In this document: positions 9,638 to 18,425 of the stretch, piece by piece
How the letters are laid out: the number at the start of each line of letters is the position of its first letter
How positions within the stretch are numbered: the stretch's first letter is position 1
DNA from: Bacillota bacterium
GTDB taxonomy: Bacteria; Bacillota; Clostridia; Oscillospirales; Acutalibacteraceae
Direction of reading: 5' to 3'
DNA: 64,000 nucleotides
NCBI GenBank assembly: GCA_023390175.1
Contig: JAEWDK010000008.1
Location: 278,085-342,084 of the forward strand
Translations under genes and position numbers: made by a program
The notes under the pieces: model-generated
What the model saw: only the letters and a program-made list of their open reading frames with translations
Database searches by the model: none
Told to the model about the DNA's origin: nothing

Positions 9638-9669
9638 ACAAAATTGGCCGCGCCATAACGGCGCGGCCA
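9638..9669 (-). terminator. Terminator after the MsmX-type ATPase gene
   Basis: Ten-bp GC-rich stem TGGCCGCGCC/GGCGCGGCCA (9645-9669) with a 5-nt loop, followed on the minus strand by ATTTTGT. It lies about 20 nt beyond the stop codon. Confidence 0.85.
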
Positions 9670-9687
9670 CAGATTTTAAAAAATAAA

Positions 9688-10800
9688 TCAGTTGAGAATT
9701 GTTTTCTCGGTCTGCTTGTCGAACAAATGCAGTTTGTCAAGCTCGAAAGCAATTTTAATCTTATCGCCTGTTTTTGCGGTTGAAGTCGGCTCAACTCTTG
9801 CGGTAATGGAGTTGCCCTCACAATTGAGGTAAAGGTAAGTCTCGGCGCCCATGAGCTCCGTTACTTCAACGTCGGCTTCTACAATACCGGCAGTTGCTTT
9901 GGCAAGGAATTCCGGCTCATCGTGTACATTTTCAGGACGGATACCAAATACGACTTCTTTGCCGACATAGTCCTTCAAAGCGTCGTCCTTGTTCTTTGCG
10001 GCAGGAATCGCAATGTCGTACTTGCCGAATTTAAGGGAGTACTGGTCACCCTTCTGGTCGATGGTTGCATCGATGAAGTTCATTTGCGGGGAACCCATGA
10101 ATCCTGCAACAAATTCGTTTACCGGGAAATCATACAGATTTTGCGGTGTATCAACCTGCTGTACGAAGCCGTCCTTCATAACAACAATGCGGTCGCCCAT
10201 CGTCATAGCTTCTGTCTGATCATGTGTTACATAGATGAATGTTGTGCCCAGTCTTTTGTGCAGCTTGGAAATCTCGGTCCTCATCTGTGCGCGCAGTTTT
10301 GCGTCCAAATTGGAGAGAGGTTCGTCAAGCAGGAAGACCTTCGGGTCACGTACGATTGCACGGCCCAGGGCAACACGCTGGCGCTGGCCGCCGGAAAGCG
10401 CTTTCGGCTTACGGTCAAGCAGATGGGAAATATCAAGAATTCTGGCGGCTTCCTCAACGCGGCGCTTAATTTCATCCTTCGGTGTTTTGCGCAGCTTAAG
10501 GCCGAACGCCATGTTGTCAAACACGGTCATGTGCGGATAAAGTGCATAGTTCTGGAATACCATTGCGATGTCGCGGTCCTTCGGGGCAATGTCGTTTGCA
10601 AGGGTGTCGCCGATGTAAAGTTCACCTTTGCTGATTTCCTCAAGGCCTGCAATCATGCGAAGTGTGGTGGATTTTCCGCAGCCGGAAGGTCCTACGAGAA
10701 TAATAAATTCTTTGTCGGCAATTTCAAGGTTGAAATCTGAAACCGCGGTTACGCCACCGTCATATACTTTGTAAATATTTTTTAACACTACGTTTGCCAT
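9688..10800 (-). CDS. msmX: Carbohydrate ABC transporter ATP-binding protein (MsmX/UgpC type)
   Basis: Cytoplasmic ATPase that energises sugar importers of the CUT1 class. The 370 residues show Walker A GPSGCGKST, signature LSGGQRQRVALGRA, Walker B VFLLDEPLSNLD, and a C-terminal TOBE/regulatory domain (about 235-370) typical of MalK-like subunits. No permease or binding protein is adjacent, so, like MsmX of Bacillus, it may serve several importers. AGGAGG lies 7 nt before the ATG. Transcribed alone, ending at the hairpin at 9638-9669. Confidence 0.9.
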   Translation of the reverse strand: MANVVLKNIYKVYDGGVTAVSDFNLEIADKEFIILVGPSGCGKSTTLRMIAGLEEISKGELYIGDTLANDIAPKDRDIAMVFQNYALYPHMTVFDNMAFGLKLRKTPKDEIKRRVEEAARILDISHLLDRKPKALSGGQRQRVALGRAIVRDPKVFLLDEPLSNLDAKLRAQMRTEISKLHKRLGTTFIYVTHDQTEAMTMGDRIVVMKDGFVQQVDTPQNLYDFPVNEFVAGFMGSPQMNFIDATIDQKGDQYSLKFGKYDIAIPAAKNKDDALKDYVGKEVVFGIRPENVHDEPEFLAKATAGIVEADVEVTELMGAETYLYLNCEGNSITARVEPTSTAKTGDKIKIAFELDKLHLFDKQTEKTILN

Positions 10801-11036
10801 AATATTCCTCCTAAAAAAATAATTTCATTCTAACCGGAGAACTCCCATAAGAGAACCCCTTCTCTTTCATAGCACCATCATAACAGAACAATCCGCTGAT
10901 TAACAGTCCCTTTTTGCCTAAAGTTGAATGTCCGTGTTTATATAAATCTGATAAAACACAAAAACGCCATCATAATTTAGTACATATTTGACATTTGCAT
11001 TGCACAATACCGACGCGAAAATTTAGTATATAATTA

Positions 11037-11756
11037 CTATTCCTCTGAAAAAACCGCTTCCAGCTCGTCCTGTGAAAGCTCCCGCGCGGCGCCGGAGCCA
11101 AGCGTTTCGTCCAGCCGCAGCGCGCCGATCTGCACCCGTTTCAGGTGCAGCACTTCGTTGCCCAGCGCAAGGAACATGCGTTTTACCTGATGGAACTTTC
11201 CCTCCCGGATTTTCACCAGCACCAGCGGGTTTTCGCCCTGCTTCAGCACGGTCAGCTTCGCGGGAAGACACGTCATATCGTTCAGTTCAAGTCCGTTTTC
11301 AAACCGTTCCGTATCCTGTACGGAAACCGGCGCAGCCAAAACCGCCTCGTACAATTTAAACACATGGCTTTTCGGGGCGAGCATGCGGTGGGCAAACACC
11401 CCGTCGTCCGTAATAATCAGAAGTCCCTCGGTGTCCTTGTCCAGCCGGCCGGCCGGGAAAAGCCCGCGCCGCTGCATTTCCGCCGGCAGAAGATCAACCA
11501 CCGTGCGCGCGCGTGTGTCCCGCGCGGCGGAAAGCACACCCGCGGGCTTGTTCATCATATAGTACACAAATTCCTTTACATTCAGAATCTGCCCGTTTAC
11601 CGTAATTTTATCCGTCTGCGTATCCGCTTTAAAATCTGCTTTTTTCACCGCCTGTCCGTTCACCGCAACAACGCCGCGGCGAATCATCACCCCGGCGTCC
11701 CTGCGGCTGGCAATATTTTGCGAAGTCAGTATTTTATCAAGCCGTTCCCTGCTCAT
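11037..11756 (-). CDS. rsuA: 16S rRNA pseudouridine synthase, RsuA family
   Basis: 239 residues with an N-terminal S4 RNA-binding domain (about 2-48) and the pseudouridine synthase core. The catalytic Asp lies in AGRLDKDTEGLL, characteristic of the RsuA/RluB/E/F group. The likely substrate is U516 of 16S rRNA, but RluB-like action on 23S rRNA cannot be excluded from sequence alone. The ribosome site AAAGGAA is somewhat distant from the ATG. Stands alone, downstream of the DUF4830 gene. Confidence 0.88.
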   Translation of the reverse strand: MSRERLDKILTSQNIASRRDAGVMIRRGVVAVNGQAVKKADFKADTQTDKITVNGQILNVKEFVYYMMNKPAGVLSAARDTRARTVVDLLPAEMQRRGLFPAGRLDKDTEGLLIITDDGVFAHRMLAPKSHVFKLYEAVLAAPVSVQDTERFENGLELNDMTCLPAKLTVLKQGENPLVLVKIREGKFHQVKRMFLALGNEVLHLKRVQIGALRLDETLGSGAARELSQDELEAVFSEE

Positions 11757-11789
11757 CGTTATGAATGTTCCTTTCCCATAAAAAGCCCG

Positions 11790-11816
11790 GCCTGAAAAAT
11801 TATCGCTCAGGCTTTT
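11790..11816. terminator. Hairpin between the DUF4830 gene and rsuA
   Basis: Stem GCCTGA/TCAGGC with a T-run on the plus side (11813-11816). On the minus strand the stem is followed by CGGGCTTTTT, which is the direction needed to end the DUF4830 transcript. Rather weak. The 11840-12025 stretch beside it shows no gene that I can support. Confidence 0.45.
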
Positions 11817-12025
11817 CCCGTCCTGTCAGTTGATTCGTCTTTTTAAGTTGCTGCGCGATGCCCGATGATTTATTCACTGTATTTTCAAATACGCTTTTAT
11901 CCATCAATTCAGCGGGCAGTTATGTAAGATTCAGCGAATCCGTCGGCCGGAAGATGCCGGGCTGTGCATCCGGATTTCCTTCCATTGTAATCGATTCACC
12001 CGTTCCGGTCAACCCCGTCCCGCTC

Positions 12026-12790
12026 TTAATCGGTCGGCCAGGCATTGGCCGGAATTGCGGAGGACGCTTTGGGGTTTGCCTGCACGGCCGAGGCGGGCGA
12101 CTTTGAAGCTGCAGGCGCTTTTGAAGACGCAGGCGCTTTTGAAGACGCAGGCGCTTTTGAAGCTACCGGTGCTTTTGATGCCGCCGGTGCTTTCGAAGAC
12201 GCGGGTGCTTTCGATGCCGCCGGTGCTTTCGAAGACGCGGGTGCTTTCGATGCGGCAGGTGCGGCGGAAGATGGCGCGGAGGAAGTCAGCATTTGTTCAA
12301 GCATGTCATCCGAAACCTGCTCCCCCTTAAATCCGGTCATAAACCCATCCAGTGCGGCGGTACTTAAGTCGCCCCCGATTACCCTGTTGTCAACGACAAG
12401 AATCGTTGCCCGCACGTCTGTGTTCTGGGGATAGTTTGTCACCGCGTACACCCATTGCTTGCAGGTCTTTCCCGCGTACGGGGTCAGGTCAAGTCCCTGG
12501 TCCTTTTGAATATTATTATAGTTTGTATAAACATTATTAAACGTCGCCGGAATGGTTACATCCTTAATTTCAATCGGTTCAGCCGCCACCTTCCAGCCGA
12601 ACTGGCCGAAAAACGCAACGCGTTCCTCGTTGGTGGCAGCGCTGAGCGTGTACCTTACCCCCGCGCACTCCGCTGTCGGTTTGGAATTATGAACCTTGGT
12701 CAAAACAACCGCCGCGGTTACAACAAGCAAAATCGCCGCCAATATTACGCATATTTTCCTTTTGTCGGCCTTAACCGAAAATATAAACAT
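12026..12790 (-). CDS. DUF4830 domain protein with Ala/Ser/Lys/Pro repeat tail
   Basis: 254 residues: a short cytoplasmic N-terminus, one TM segment (about 15-32), then an extracellular domain (about 40-155) matching my memory of DUF4830 (IPATFNNVYTNYN, VIGGDLS...GFM). The C-terminal 90 residues are a low-complexity tail of repeated A-SKAP-A units that probably spans or contacts the cell wall. The function of the domain is unknown. The start at 12790 is chosen because GGGGG lies 8 nt upstream; the upstream in-frame ATG at 12823 lacks a site. Confidence 0.75.
   Translation of the reverse strand: MFIFSVKADKRKICVILAAILLVVTAAVVLTKVHNSKPTAECAGVRYTLSAATNEERVAFFGQFGWKVAAEPIEIKDVTIPATFNNVYTNYNNIQKDQGLDLTPYAGKTCKQWVYAVTNYPQNTDVRATILVVDNRVIGGDLSTAALDGFMTGFKGEQVSDDMLEQMLTSSAPSSAAPAASKAPASSKAPAASKAPASSKAPAASKAPVASKAPASSKAPASSKAPAASKSPASAVQANPKASSAIPANAWPTD
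12111..12254. repeat. Eight 18-bp tandem repeats inside the DUF4830 gene
   Basis: Units of 18 bp with the form GCNGGYGCTTTYGAAGMC repeat eight times; the first three units are almost identical. They encode the SKAPA-type tail, and copy number is likely to vary between strains. Confidence 0.85.
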
Positions 12791-12841
12791 ATCACCGCCC
12801 CCTTGTAACTGATTAATATGCATGGATGCGGTAAAAAATGC

Positions 12842-12870
12842 AAAAAAGCAGCCGCCTTTCGGGCGGCTGC
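12842..12870 (-). terminator. Terminator of the EF-G-like gene
   Basis: Nine-bp stem GCAGCCGCC/GGCGGCTGC followed on the minus strand by TTTTTTGC. About 40 nt beyond the stop codon at 12908. Confidence 0.88.
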
Positions 12871-12907
12871 AGCGGATAAGTTAAGCAACGGACTGCGGTG
12901 AACCGGA

Positions 12908-14986
12908 TTAAGACTGCTCAAGGTTCCCCGCCGCTTTTGCTTCCTCAATCACTTTTTGGGAAACCGGGGGCGGAGCCTCCTCATAGCGGCAGAAGTCAAA
13001 CGTGAAAACGCCTCTCCCCTGTGTCACCTGACGCACAAATGTGCCGAAATCATACATTTCCGCCATTGGCACCTCGGCTTCCACAACCTGCCCGCCGTCA
13101 CCCGACGGGTTCATTCCCAGCACGCGGCCGCGGCGCTTGTTGACCTCGCCCATAATATCGCCCATGTTCACGTCCGGCACAATGCACTTCAATGTACCGA
13201 TCGGCTCCAGCAGCACGGGGTTTGCAATCGGCATGCCGGCTTTATAAGCCAGATTCGCCGCCATTTTAAAGGACATTTCCGAAGAGTCCACCGGGTGGTA
13301 CGAGCCGTCGTACAGCGTGGCGCGCAGCCCCACAACCGGATACCCCGCAAGCGGGCCTTTCACAATGCATTCGCGCAGTCCCTTTTCAACGGCCGGGTAA
13401 AAGTTTTTCGGAACCGCGCCGCCCACGACGCGCTCCAAAAATTCCAGGCCCTCGCTGTCGCAGGGCTCGAATTCGACCCAGATATCACCGAACTGGCCGT
13501 GGCCACCGGTTTGCTTTTTGTACCGGCCCTGCACCTGCACCTTTTTGCGGATGGTCTCGCGGTAGGGCACGCGCGGCTTTTGCAGCGTGACGTCAACGCC
13601 GAATTTATTTTTCAATTTGGAGGTAATCACATCAAGATGCTGTTCGCCCAAGCCGGAAAGCACCATTTGATGCGTTTCCACGTTTGTCGCAAACCGGATG
13701 GTCGGGTCTTCCTCCTCTAAACGCAGGATTCCCTGCGCGACTTTGTCCTCTTCGCCCTTATTTTTAGGCGTAACCGCCATGGAAAGGGTGGGGGTGGGGT
13801 ACACGATTCCGTCAAGCGTGACCTTGCGCGCCGGGAAGCAGAGCGTGTCGCCCGTGCCGGTTCCCTGCAGCTTCAAGACGGAGCCGATATCGCCCGCGCC
13901 GATGTAGGGAACATCCTCCTGCTTTTTGCCGCGCATCATCACGGTTTTGCCAATGCGCTCCGTATTGCCCGTGCGCATATTCAAAAGCTGCGAGTCCGTC
14001 GCCACCTTGCCGGAAATCACCTTGAGGTACGACAGCTTGCCGATGAACGGGTCGGCAATCGTCTTAAATACAATCGCGGCGGTTGCGGCGTCGTCATTGA
14101 CCGAAAGCTCAACCGGGTTGCCGTCCACATCCGCCCCGATTTCACCACTTTTCTCCTCGGCGCTCGGCGCCAGCCAGGTAAGGCCGTCCAGGAACTGCTC
14201 CATTCCCCTCATCAGCAGCGCGTCACCGCAGAACACCGGGCAGATCGCGCCGGATTTCACGCCCTTGCTCACGCCGACGATCACTTCTTCCGGGGTAAAC
14301 TGTTCGCCGGAAAAATATTTTTCAAACATCGCGTCGCTGGTTTCGGCGACCGCTTCATAAATAGCGGTGCGCAGTCCCTCGAGCCTTGTCCCCATGTCCG
14401 GCATCTTCACCTCGACAGGCGCGCCGTTCTGGTAATCATACGCTTTATATTCCAGAATATTGACATAAATATTCGCTTTTCCTTCCTCGATGAACGGTAC
14501 GACAACTGGGCAGACGGAAGGGCCGAAGCTGGCTTTCAAATCTTCAAAAACCCGATAGAACCGGGCGCTCTCATCGCAAAGGCCGTTCACGAAGAAAATC
14601 TTCGCCAACCCGCGCGCATTTGCCGCGGCCACCGCCTTTTCCGTACCCACGCTGACGCCGTTTTTGCCGGAAACCGCAATCAGTACGGAATCCGCCGCGC
14701 GGATTGCTTCGCACATGCCGCCTTCAAAGTCAAAAAGGCCGGGAGCATCTATTAAATTAATTTTATGATTCTTCCATTCCAAAGGAGCCGCCGCGGTGGA
14801 CACGGAAGTTCTTCTTCTGATTTCTTCCGGGTCAAAGTCACAAATGGTATTTCCTTCGCCGACCTTGCCGAAGCGGTCGGTCGCGCCGGATAAATACAGC
14901 ATCGCCTCTGCAATACTGGTTTTGCCTGAGCCGCTGTGTCCCGCAATTGCGATGTTGAGAATGTTTTTCGCATGATATTGTTTCAT
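12908..14986 (-). CDS. Elongation factor G-like GTPase (EF-G-II type)
   Basis: 692 residues with EF-G architecture: G domain, domain II, III, IV (about 480-600) and V. G1 is GHSGSGKT (16-23), and G3 is DAPGLFDF (80-87) instead of DTPGH; EF-G-II paralogs as I recall them also lack that His. The G4 motif NKxD is replaced by NGLC (134-137), so guanine specificity may be altered. It is probably not the main translocase, and its role is unknown. The start at 14986 has GGAG 8 nt upstream; an extension to 15070 does not. The promoter is at 15051-15079 and a leader hairpin lies between. Confidence 0.88.
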   Translation of the reverse strand: MKQYHAKNILNIAIAGHSGSGKTSIAEAMLYLSGATDRFGKVGEGNTICDFDPEEIRRRTSVSTAAAPLEWKNHKINLIDAPGLFDFEGGMCEAIRAADSVLIAVSGKNGVSVGTEKAVAAANARGLAKIFFVNGLCDESARFYRVFEDLKASFGPSVCPVVVPFIEEGKANIYVNILEYKAYDYQNGAPVEVKMPDMGTRLEGLRTAIYEAVAETSDAMFEKYFSGEQFTPEEVIVGVSKGVKSGAICPVFCGDALLMRGMEQFLDGLTWLAPSAEEKSGEIGADVDGNPVELSVNDDAATAAIVFKTIADPFIGKLSYLKVISGKVATDSQLLNMRTGNTERIGKTVMMRGKKQEDVPYIGAGDIGSVLKLQGTGTGDTLCFPARKVTLDGIVYPTPTLSMAVTPKNKGEEDKVAQGILRLEEEDPTIRFATNVETHQMVLSGLGEQHLDVITSKLKNKFGVDVTLQKPRVPYRETIRKKVQVQGRYKKQTGGHGQFGDIWVEFEPCDSEGLEFLERVVGGAVPKNFYPAVEKGLRECIVKGPLAGYPVVGLRATLYDGSYHPVDSSEMSFKMAANLAYKAGMPIANPVLLEPIGTLKCIVPDVNMGDIMGEVNKRRGRVLGMNPSGDGGQVVEAEVPMAEMYDFGTFVRQVTQGRGVFTFDFCRYEEAPPPVSQKVIEEAKAAGNLEQS

Positions 14987-15006
14987 AATGGATACTCCTT
15001 TCGTGG

Positions 15007-15039
15007 GTTGATTGGTACAAGAGTACAATTGTTCAACCA
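15007..15039 (-). promoter_or_regulatory. Imperfect inverted repeat in the EF-G-like leader
   Basis: Arms GGTTGA/TCAACC with inner GTAC/GTAC around AAGA form a hairpin between the promoter and the ribosome site. It may be an operator or an RNA structure; function not known. Confidence 0.4.
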
Positions 15040-15050
15040 AATTAAGGATA

Positions 15051-15079
15051 ATTATAGCGTATTCCAACAATAATTACAA
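15051..15079 (-). promoter_or_regulatory. Sigma-A promoter of the EF-G-like gene
   Basis: Minus strand TTGTAA (15074-15079), 17-bp spacer, TATAAT (15051-15056). Confidence 0.7.
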
Positions 15080-15193
15080 TGCTAAAACGCTTAAATTTGT
15101 ATTTTATGTTCCAATACTCTAGAAAAATTTTTATTCATAATGCCCGAAATGCAAATTTGCCTGTTCCCCGGGCGCACGAACAGGCTCCGGGCG

Positions 15194-15225
15194 CAAAAAA
15201 GCCCACCCGGAAAAACCGGATGGGC
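15194..15225 (-). terminator. Terminator of fba
   Basis: Stem GCCCATCCGG/CCGGGTGGGC with one G-T pair (15201-15225), followed on the minus strand by seven T. It begins 17 nt after the fba stop. Confidence 0.88.
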
Positions 15226-15242
15226 TTTGAATCAACAATTGA

Positions 15243-16181
15243 TTATGCTTTGCCAGCATTGCCAAGGACTGTGTTGATTTTGTGTTCAACCATTTCCTTA
15301 ATGGCTGTACGTGCAGGAGCAAGGTATTGCCTTGGGTCGAAGTGGCTCGGATTCTCCGCAAAATATTTGCGGATGGAAGCGGTCATTGCAAGGCGAAGGT
15401 CGGAGTCCACGTTGATTTTGCAGACAGCCATCTTTGCGGCCTCACGGAGCATCTCTTCCGGAATGCCGATTGCATCCGGCATCTCGCCGCCGAACTCGTT
15501 AATCTGACGTACGAACTCCGGAATAACGGAGGAAGCGCCGTGCAGAACAATCGGGAAGCCGGGCAGACGCTCGGAAACCTCTTTCAGAATATCAAAACGG
15601 AGCTGCGGCTTTTGGCCGGGCTTAAACTTGTAAGCGCCGTGACTTGTCCCGATTGCGATTGCAAGGGAGTCAACGCCGGTTCTTGTTACAAAGTCCTGTA
15701 CCTGAGCCGGGTCGGTATAGTTCGCTTTATCGGATTCCACCGAAACCTCGTCTTCAACGCCGGCAAGCTGGCCAAGCTCAGCTTCTACGGTTACGTTGTA
15801 CTTGTGAGCGTACTGAACAACCTTGCGGGCTTCTTCCACATTCTGCTCATAAGGCTTGGAAGAACCGTCGAACATAACGGAGGTAAATCCGCCGTCAACG
15901 CAGTCCTTGCAAAGTTCATAGGATGAACCGTGGTCAAGGTGAAGCGCGATCGGAATATCCGGGTTCTCAATGACAGCCGCTTCCACCAGCTTGGTGAGGT
16001 AGGTGTGGTTGGCATATTTGCGGGCGCCGGCAGAAACCTGAAGAATAACAGGAGCTTTCAGCTCGCCGCAGGCCTCTGTAATGCCCTGAACGATTTCCAT
16101 GTTGTTTACGTTGAACGCGCCGATGGCATATCCGCCGGCATATGCTTTTTTGAACATTTCCGTAGTATTTACTAATGGCAT
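15243..16181 (-). CDS. fba: Class II fructose-1,6-bisphosphate aldolase
   Basis: Zn-dependent glycolytic enzyme interconverting fructose 1,6-bisphosphate with DHAP and glyceraldehyde 3-phosphate. The 312 residues show ALHLDHG with the catalytic Asp and first Zn His, the VEAELGQLAG metal/substrate loop, GTSHGAYK and LHGASS, all standard for class II enzymes. GGAAGGTG precedes the ATG. Monocistronic, with a TATAAT box at 16218-16223 on the minus strand about 40 nt upstream. Confidence 0.95.
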   Translation of the reverse strand: MPLVNTTEMFKKAYAGGYAIGAFNVNNMEIVQGITEACGELKAPVILQVSAGARKYANHTYLTKLVEAAVIENPDIPIALHLDHGSSYELCKDCVDGGFTSVMFDGSSKPYEQNVEEARKVVQYAHKYNVTVEAELGQLAGVEDEVSVESDKANYTDPAQVQDFVTRTGVDSLAIAIGTSHGAYKFKPGQKPQLRFDILKEVSERLPGFPIVLHGASSVIPEFVRQINEFGGEMPDAIGIPEEMLREAAKMAVCKINVDSDLRLAMTASIRKYFAENPSHFDPRQYLAPARTAIKEMVEHKINTVLGNAGKA

Positions 16182-16388
16182 AAATGGTCACCTTCCTAAT
16201 CTTTAATTGATGGTTTTATTATACCTCAATTTTGGAAAGAATAAAAGGGATTTTTCCTGCAAAATCCTCATTATGAGATATTTTGATATAATGTTAACAA
16301 TTTTTCTTATATTTACCGCAAAATATATTCATATTAAAAATTATAGCGCGCAGGCTGCCGAGCCGAGCAGGAGTTTTTCGGCGGTTCC

Positions 16389-17180
16389 TCAGGCTTCCTT
16401 TTGAAACAGCTGCGGGTTCATCCGGCTGTAATGGAAAATATACTGCTGCGCAATCCCCGCGTATTTCCCGAAGGATTCCGGCTCCCTGCCGGGGAAAAGC
16501 GCGCCCATTGCGCGTTTCATCCACACGTCCATGGGGAACGCCTCCAGCCTGTGCAGTCCGTAAAGCAGCGCGCAGTCGGCCACCTTCGGCCCCACGCCCA
16601 CAATCGTCATCAGCTTTGCCCGCGCGTCTGGAAGCGAAATCCGCTTCAGCTCGTCAAAATCAATTTCACCGTTCGCCACCTTTTTTGCCGCGTCAAGCAG
16701 GTACCGGGTGCGAAAGCCGCAGCGCACTCCGCTCAAATCCTGTTCGCTCAGCACTGCGAGCGCTTCGGGGGCCGGAAATTCATATTCCCCGTCAATTTCC
16801 GCGCCGAATCCGGCACAAAGCCTTGCAACAATTCCTTTGATCCTCGGAATGTTATTGTTCTGCGAAAGGATAAACGAGCACAGCGCTTCCCACGGGTCCT
16901 GGTTCAAAATACGCATGCCCGGCGCAAATTTCGCCGCCTGCGCAAGGACGGGGTCGGCCGCCGACAGTTCTGAGCGGATTTTTCCGTAATCCAGTCCAAA
17001 GTCAAAATAGTCCCGCCAAAGCGGGTCTTTCAGCACATCCGGTAAATTCTCCCGGGAAATATTTAAAATTCTGCCGAACGCAACGCCGGTGTAAGAGCCG
17101 TCGTCCTGCCGGTTCCAGCGAAAGCACTGCCCGCACTCCAGCGTTTCGGCCAAGTCAAAGCTGTTGATCTGATCTGTCAT
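16389..17180 (-). CDS. ogg: 8-oxoguanine DNA glycosylase, OGG1 type
   Basis: Base-excision repair glycosylase/lyase removing 8-oxoguanine. The 263 residues contain an N-terminal OGG domain (CGQCFRW) and a helix-hairpin-helix GPD core, GVGPKVADC, in which K199 is the Schiff-base lysine and D218 (PMDVW) the catalytic Asp, both present. GGGAG lies 7 nt before the ATG. The palindromic repeat at 17214-17250 sits just upstream. Confidence 0.9.
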   Translation of the reverse strand: MTDQINSFDLAETLECGQCFRWNRQDDGSYTGVAFGRILNISRENLPDVLKDPLWRDYFDFGLDYGKIRSELSAADPVLAQAAKFAPGMRILNQDPWEALCSFILSQNNNIPRIKGIVARLCAGFGAEIDGEYEFPAPEALAVLSEQDLSGVRCGFRTRYLLDAAKKVANGEIDFDELKRISLPDARAKLMTIVGVGPKVADCALLYGLHRLEAFPMDVWMKRAMGALFPGREPESFGKYAGIAQQYIFHYSRMNPQLFQKEA

Positions 17181-17213
17181 TCTTTTTCTCCCTGTTCAAT
17201 AGGCTGCTTTTTG

Positions 17214-17250
17214 TTCGGTATAATAACCGCTATGCGGTTATTATACCATA
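17214..17250. repeat. Dispersed palindromic repeat, copy 1
   Basis: Perfect 14-bp arms GGTATAATAACCGC/GCGGTTATTATACC around TAT. A near copy lies at 42280-42316, with the flanking TTC and ATA also shared. Confidence 0.8.
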
Positions 17251-17551
17251 AAACGTAAAGGCTGGAATACTGGAAGTTTTGAAATATTTCCGCGTGAAGT
17301 TGACATAAAAGTTTATGCATTGGTTATACATAAAACCGAAAGCGGCATGTACCGGGGACTTGTTAACACTTTCAACCGAGTTTTCAACCGAAAACGCAAA
17401 GTATTCCACGGCTTTATGTAAACTTCTGTAAATACTAACGGTATAAACTCAGCCGCACAGGCATAAAACAGGATGTATATTATTATAAAGAATTATAATT
17501 TTCAACATTTTATATTTCTTGAAATAAATATCCTAAATTTCGCGGACTTGT

Positions 17552-17559
17552 GCTATAAT
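17552..17559 (+). promoter_or_regulatory. Extended -10 promoter of rlmB
   Basis: TGCTATAAT-type box (TATAAT at 17554-17559 with TG one base upstream). No good -35 hexamer is present. Confidence 0.55.
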
Positions 17560-17639
17560 AGTATAGATTATCGCGGAGTGTCGGCTCCAAAATCAGGTAA
17601 ACCGTAACTGACAATAATAAAAAGGGAGTTAATTCATAA

Positions 17640-18407
17640 ATGGATATAGAAAACAGCCAGCGCGGCGACGATATTATTGCAGGCAGAAACGCAGTCAGCG
17701 AAGCCCTGCGCAGCGGGCGCACCATTGACAGCCTGTATGTTGTGCGGGGCGCGCACACCGGCAGCCTGAGCGCTTTAATTGCCAAAGCAAAGGAAAAGGG
17801 CATTAACGTAAAAGAAGCAGATATTAAAAAGCTTGATTTTATGTGCGGCAACGCAAACCATCAGGGTGTGGTCGCCGTGGCCGCTGTGAAAGAATTTTCC
17901 ACCATTGACGATATTTTCAAACTTGCGGAGGAGCGCGGTGAGCCGCCGTTCTTCATTATTGCCGACGAGCTGGAAGACCCCCATAATCTGGGTGCGATTC
18001 TAAGAGTGGCGGAATGTGCGGGCGCACACGGCATCATCATCCCGAAGCACCGTTCCGTGGGGCTGACCTATGCGGTCGGCAAAGCCAGCGCGGGCGCGGT
18101 GGAATATGTTCCCGTGGCAAGGGTAACCAACATTGCCGCAGCCATCGACGAACTGAAAAAACGCGGCGTGTGGATTTACGCCGCCGACATGAACGGTGAA
18201 AACTGGTGCGGCGTTGATTACGCCGGGCCTGTTGCCGTTGTAATCGGCTCCGAGGGCTCCGGTGTAAGCCGTCTTGTAAAAGAAAAATGTGATTTTGTCA
18301 TATCTTTGCCAATGAAGGGCAAAATAAACTCGCTTAATGCTTCTGTTGCGTGTGGCATTATCTGTTATGAAATCGCCCGGCAGCGCAGCGGAATTAAGAC
18401 AAAATAG
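17640..18407 (+). CDS. rlmB: 23S rRNA 2'-O-ribose methyltransferase, RlmB/TrmH family
   Basis: SPOUT-class methyltransferase, 255 residues. N-terminal substrate-binding domain (about 10-85), then the knotted SAM-binding domain with DPHNLGAILRVAE (motif 1), VVIGSEGSGVS (motif 2) and SLPMKGKINSLNASVA (motif 3). The likely target is G2251 of 23S rRNA. GGGAG lies 11 nt before the ATG, slightly far. The gene is followed 18 nt later by the 1073-residue membrane protein, so the two are probably co-transcribed. Confidence 0.92.
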   Translation: MDIENSQRGDDIIAGRNAVSEALRSGRTIDSLYVVRGAHTGSLSALIAKAKEKGINVKEADIKKLDFMCGNANHQGVVAVAAVKEFSTIDDIFKLAEERGEPPFFIIADELEDPHNLGAILRVAECAGAHGIIIPKHRSVGLTYAVGKASAGAVEYVPVARVTNIAAAIDELKKRGVWIYAADMNGENWCGVDYAGPVAVVIGSEGSGVSRLVKEKCDFVISLPMKGKINSLNASVACGIICYEIARQRSGIKTK

Positions 18408-18425
18408 TACAGGAGCGGATATTTT

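Larger units (their letters stand above)
17181..17639. other. Intergenic region between ogg and rlmB
   Basis: Divergent spacer of 459 bp. It contains the palindromic repeat at 17214-17250, a possible second promoter (TTGACA at 17300-17305), short direct repeats TTTCAACCGA near 17370-17390, and the extended -10 element for rlmB. No gene with a ribosome site was found. Confidence 0.5.

Noticed and set aside
11858..12106. 82-residue plus-strand frame between rsuA and the DUF4830 gene
   Set aside because: No ribosome site, overlaps the antisense DUF4830 tail, and no recognisable product.
12111..12254. CRISPR-like repeats
   Set aside because: Contiguous 18-bp tandem units without spacers, inside a coding frame.
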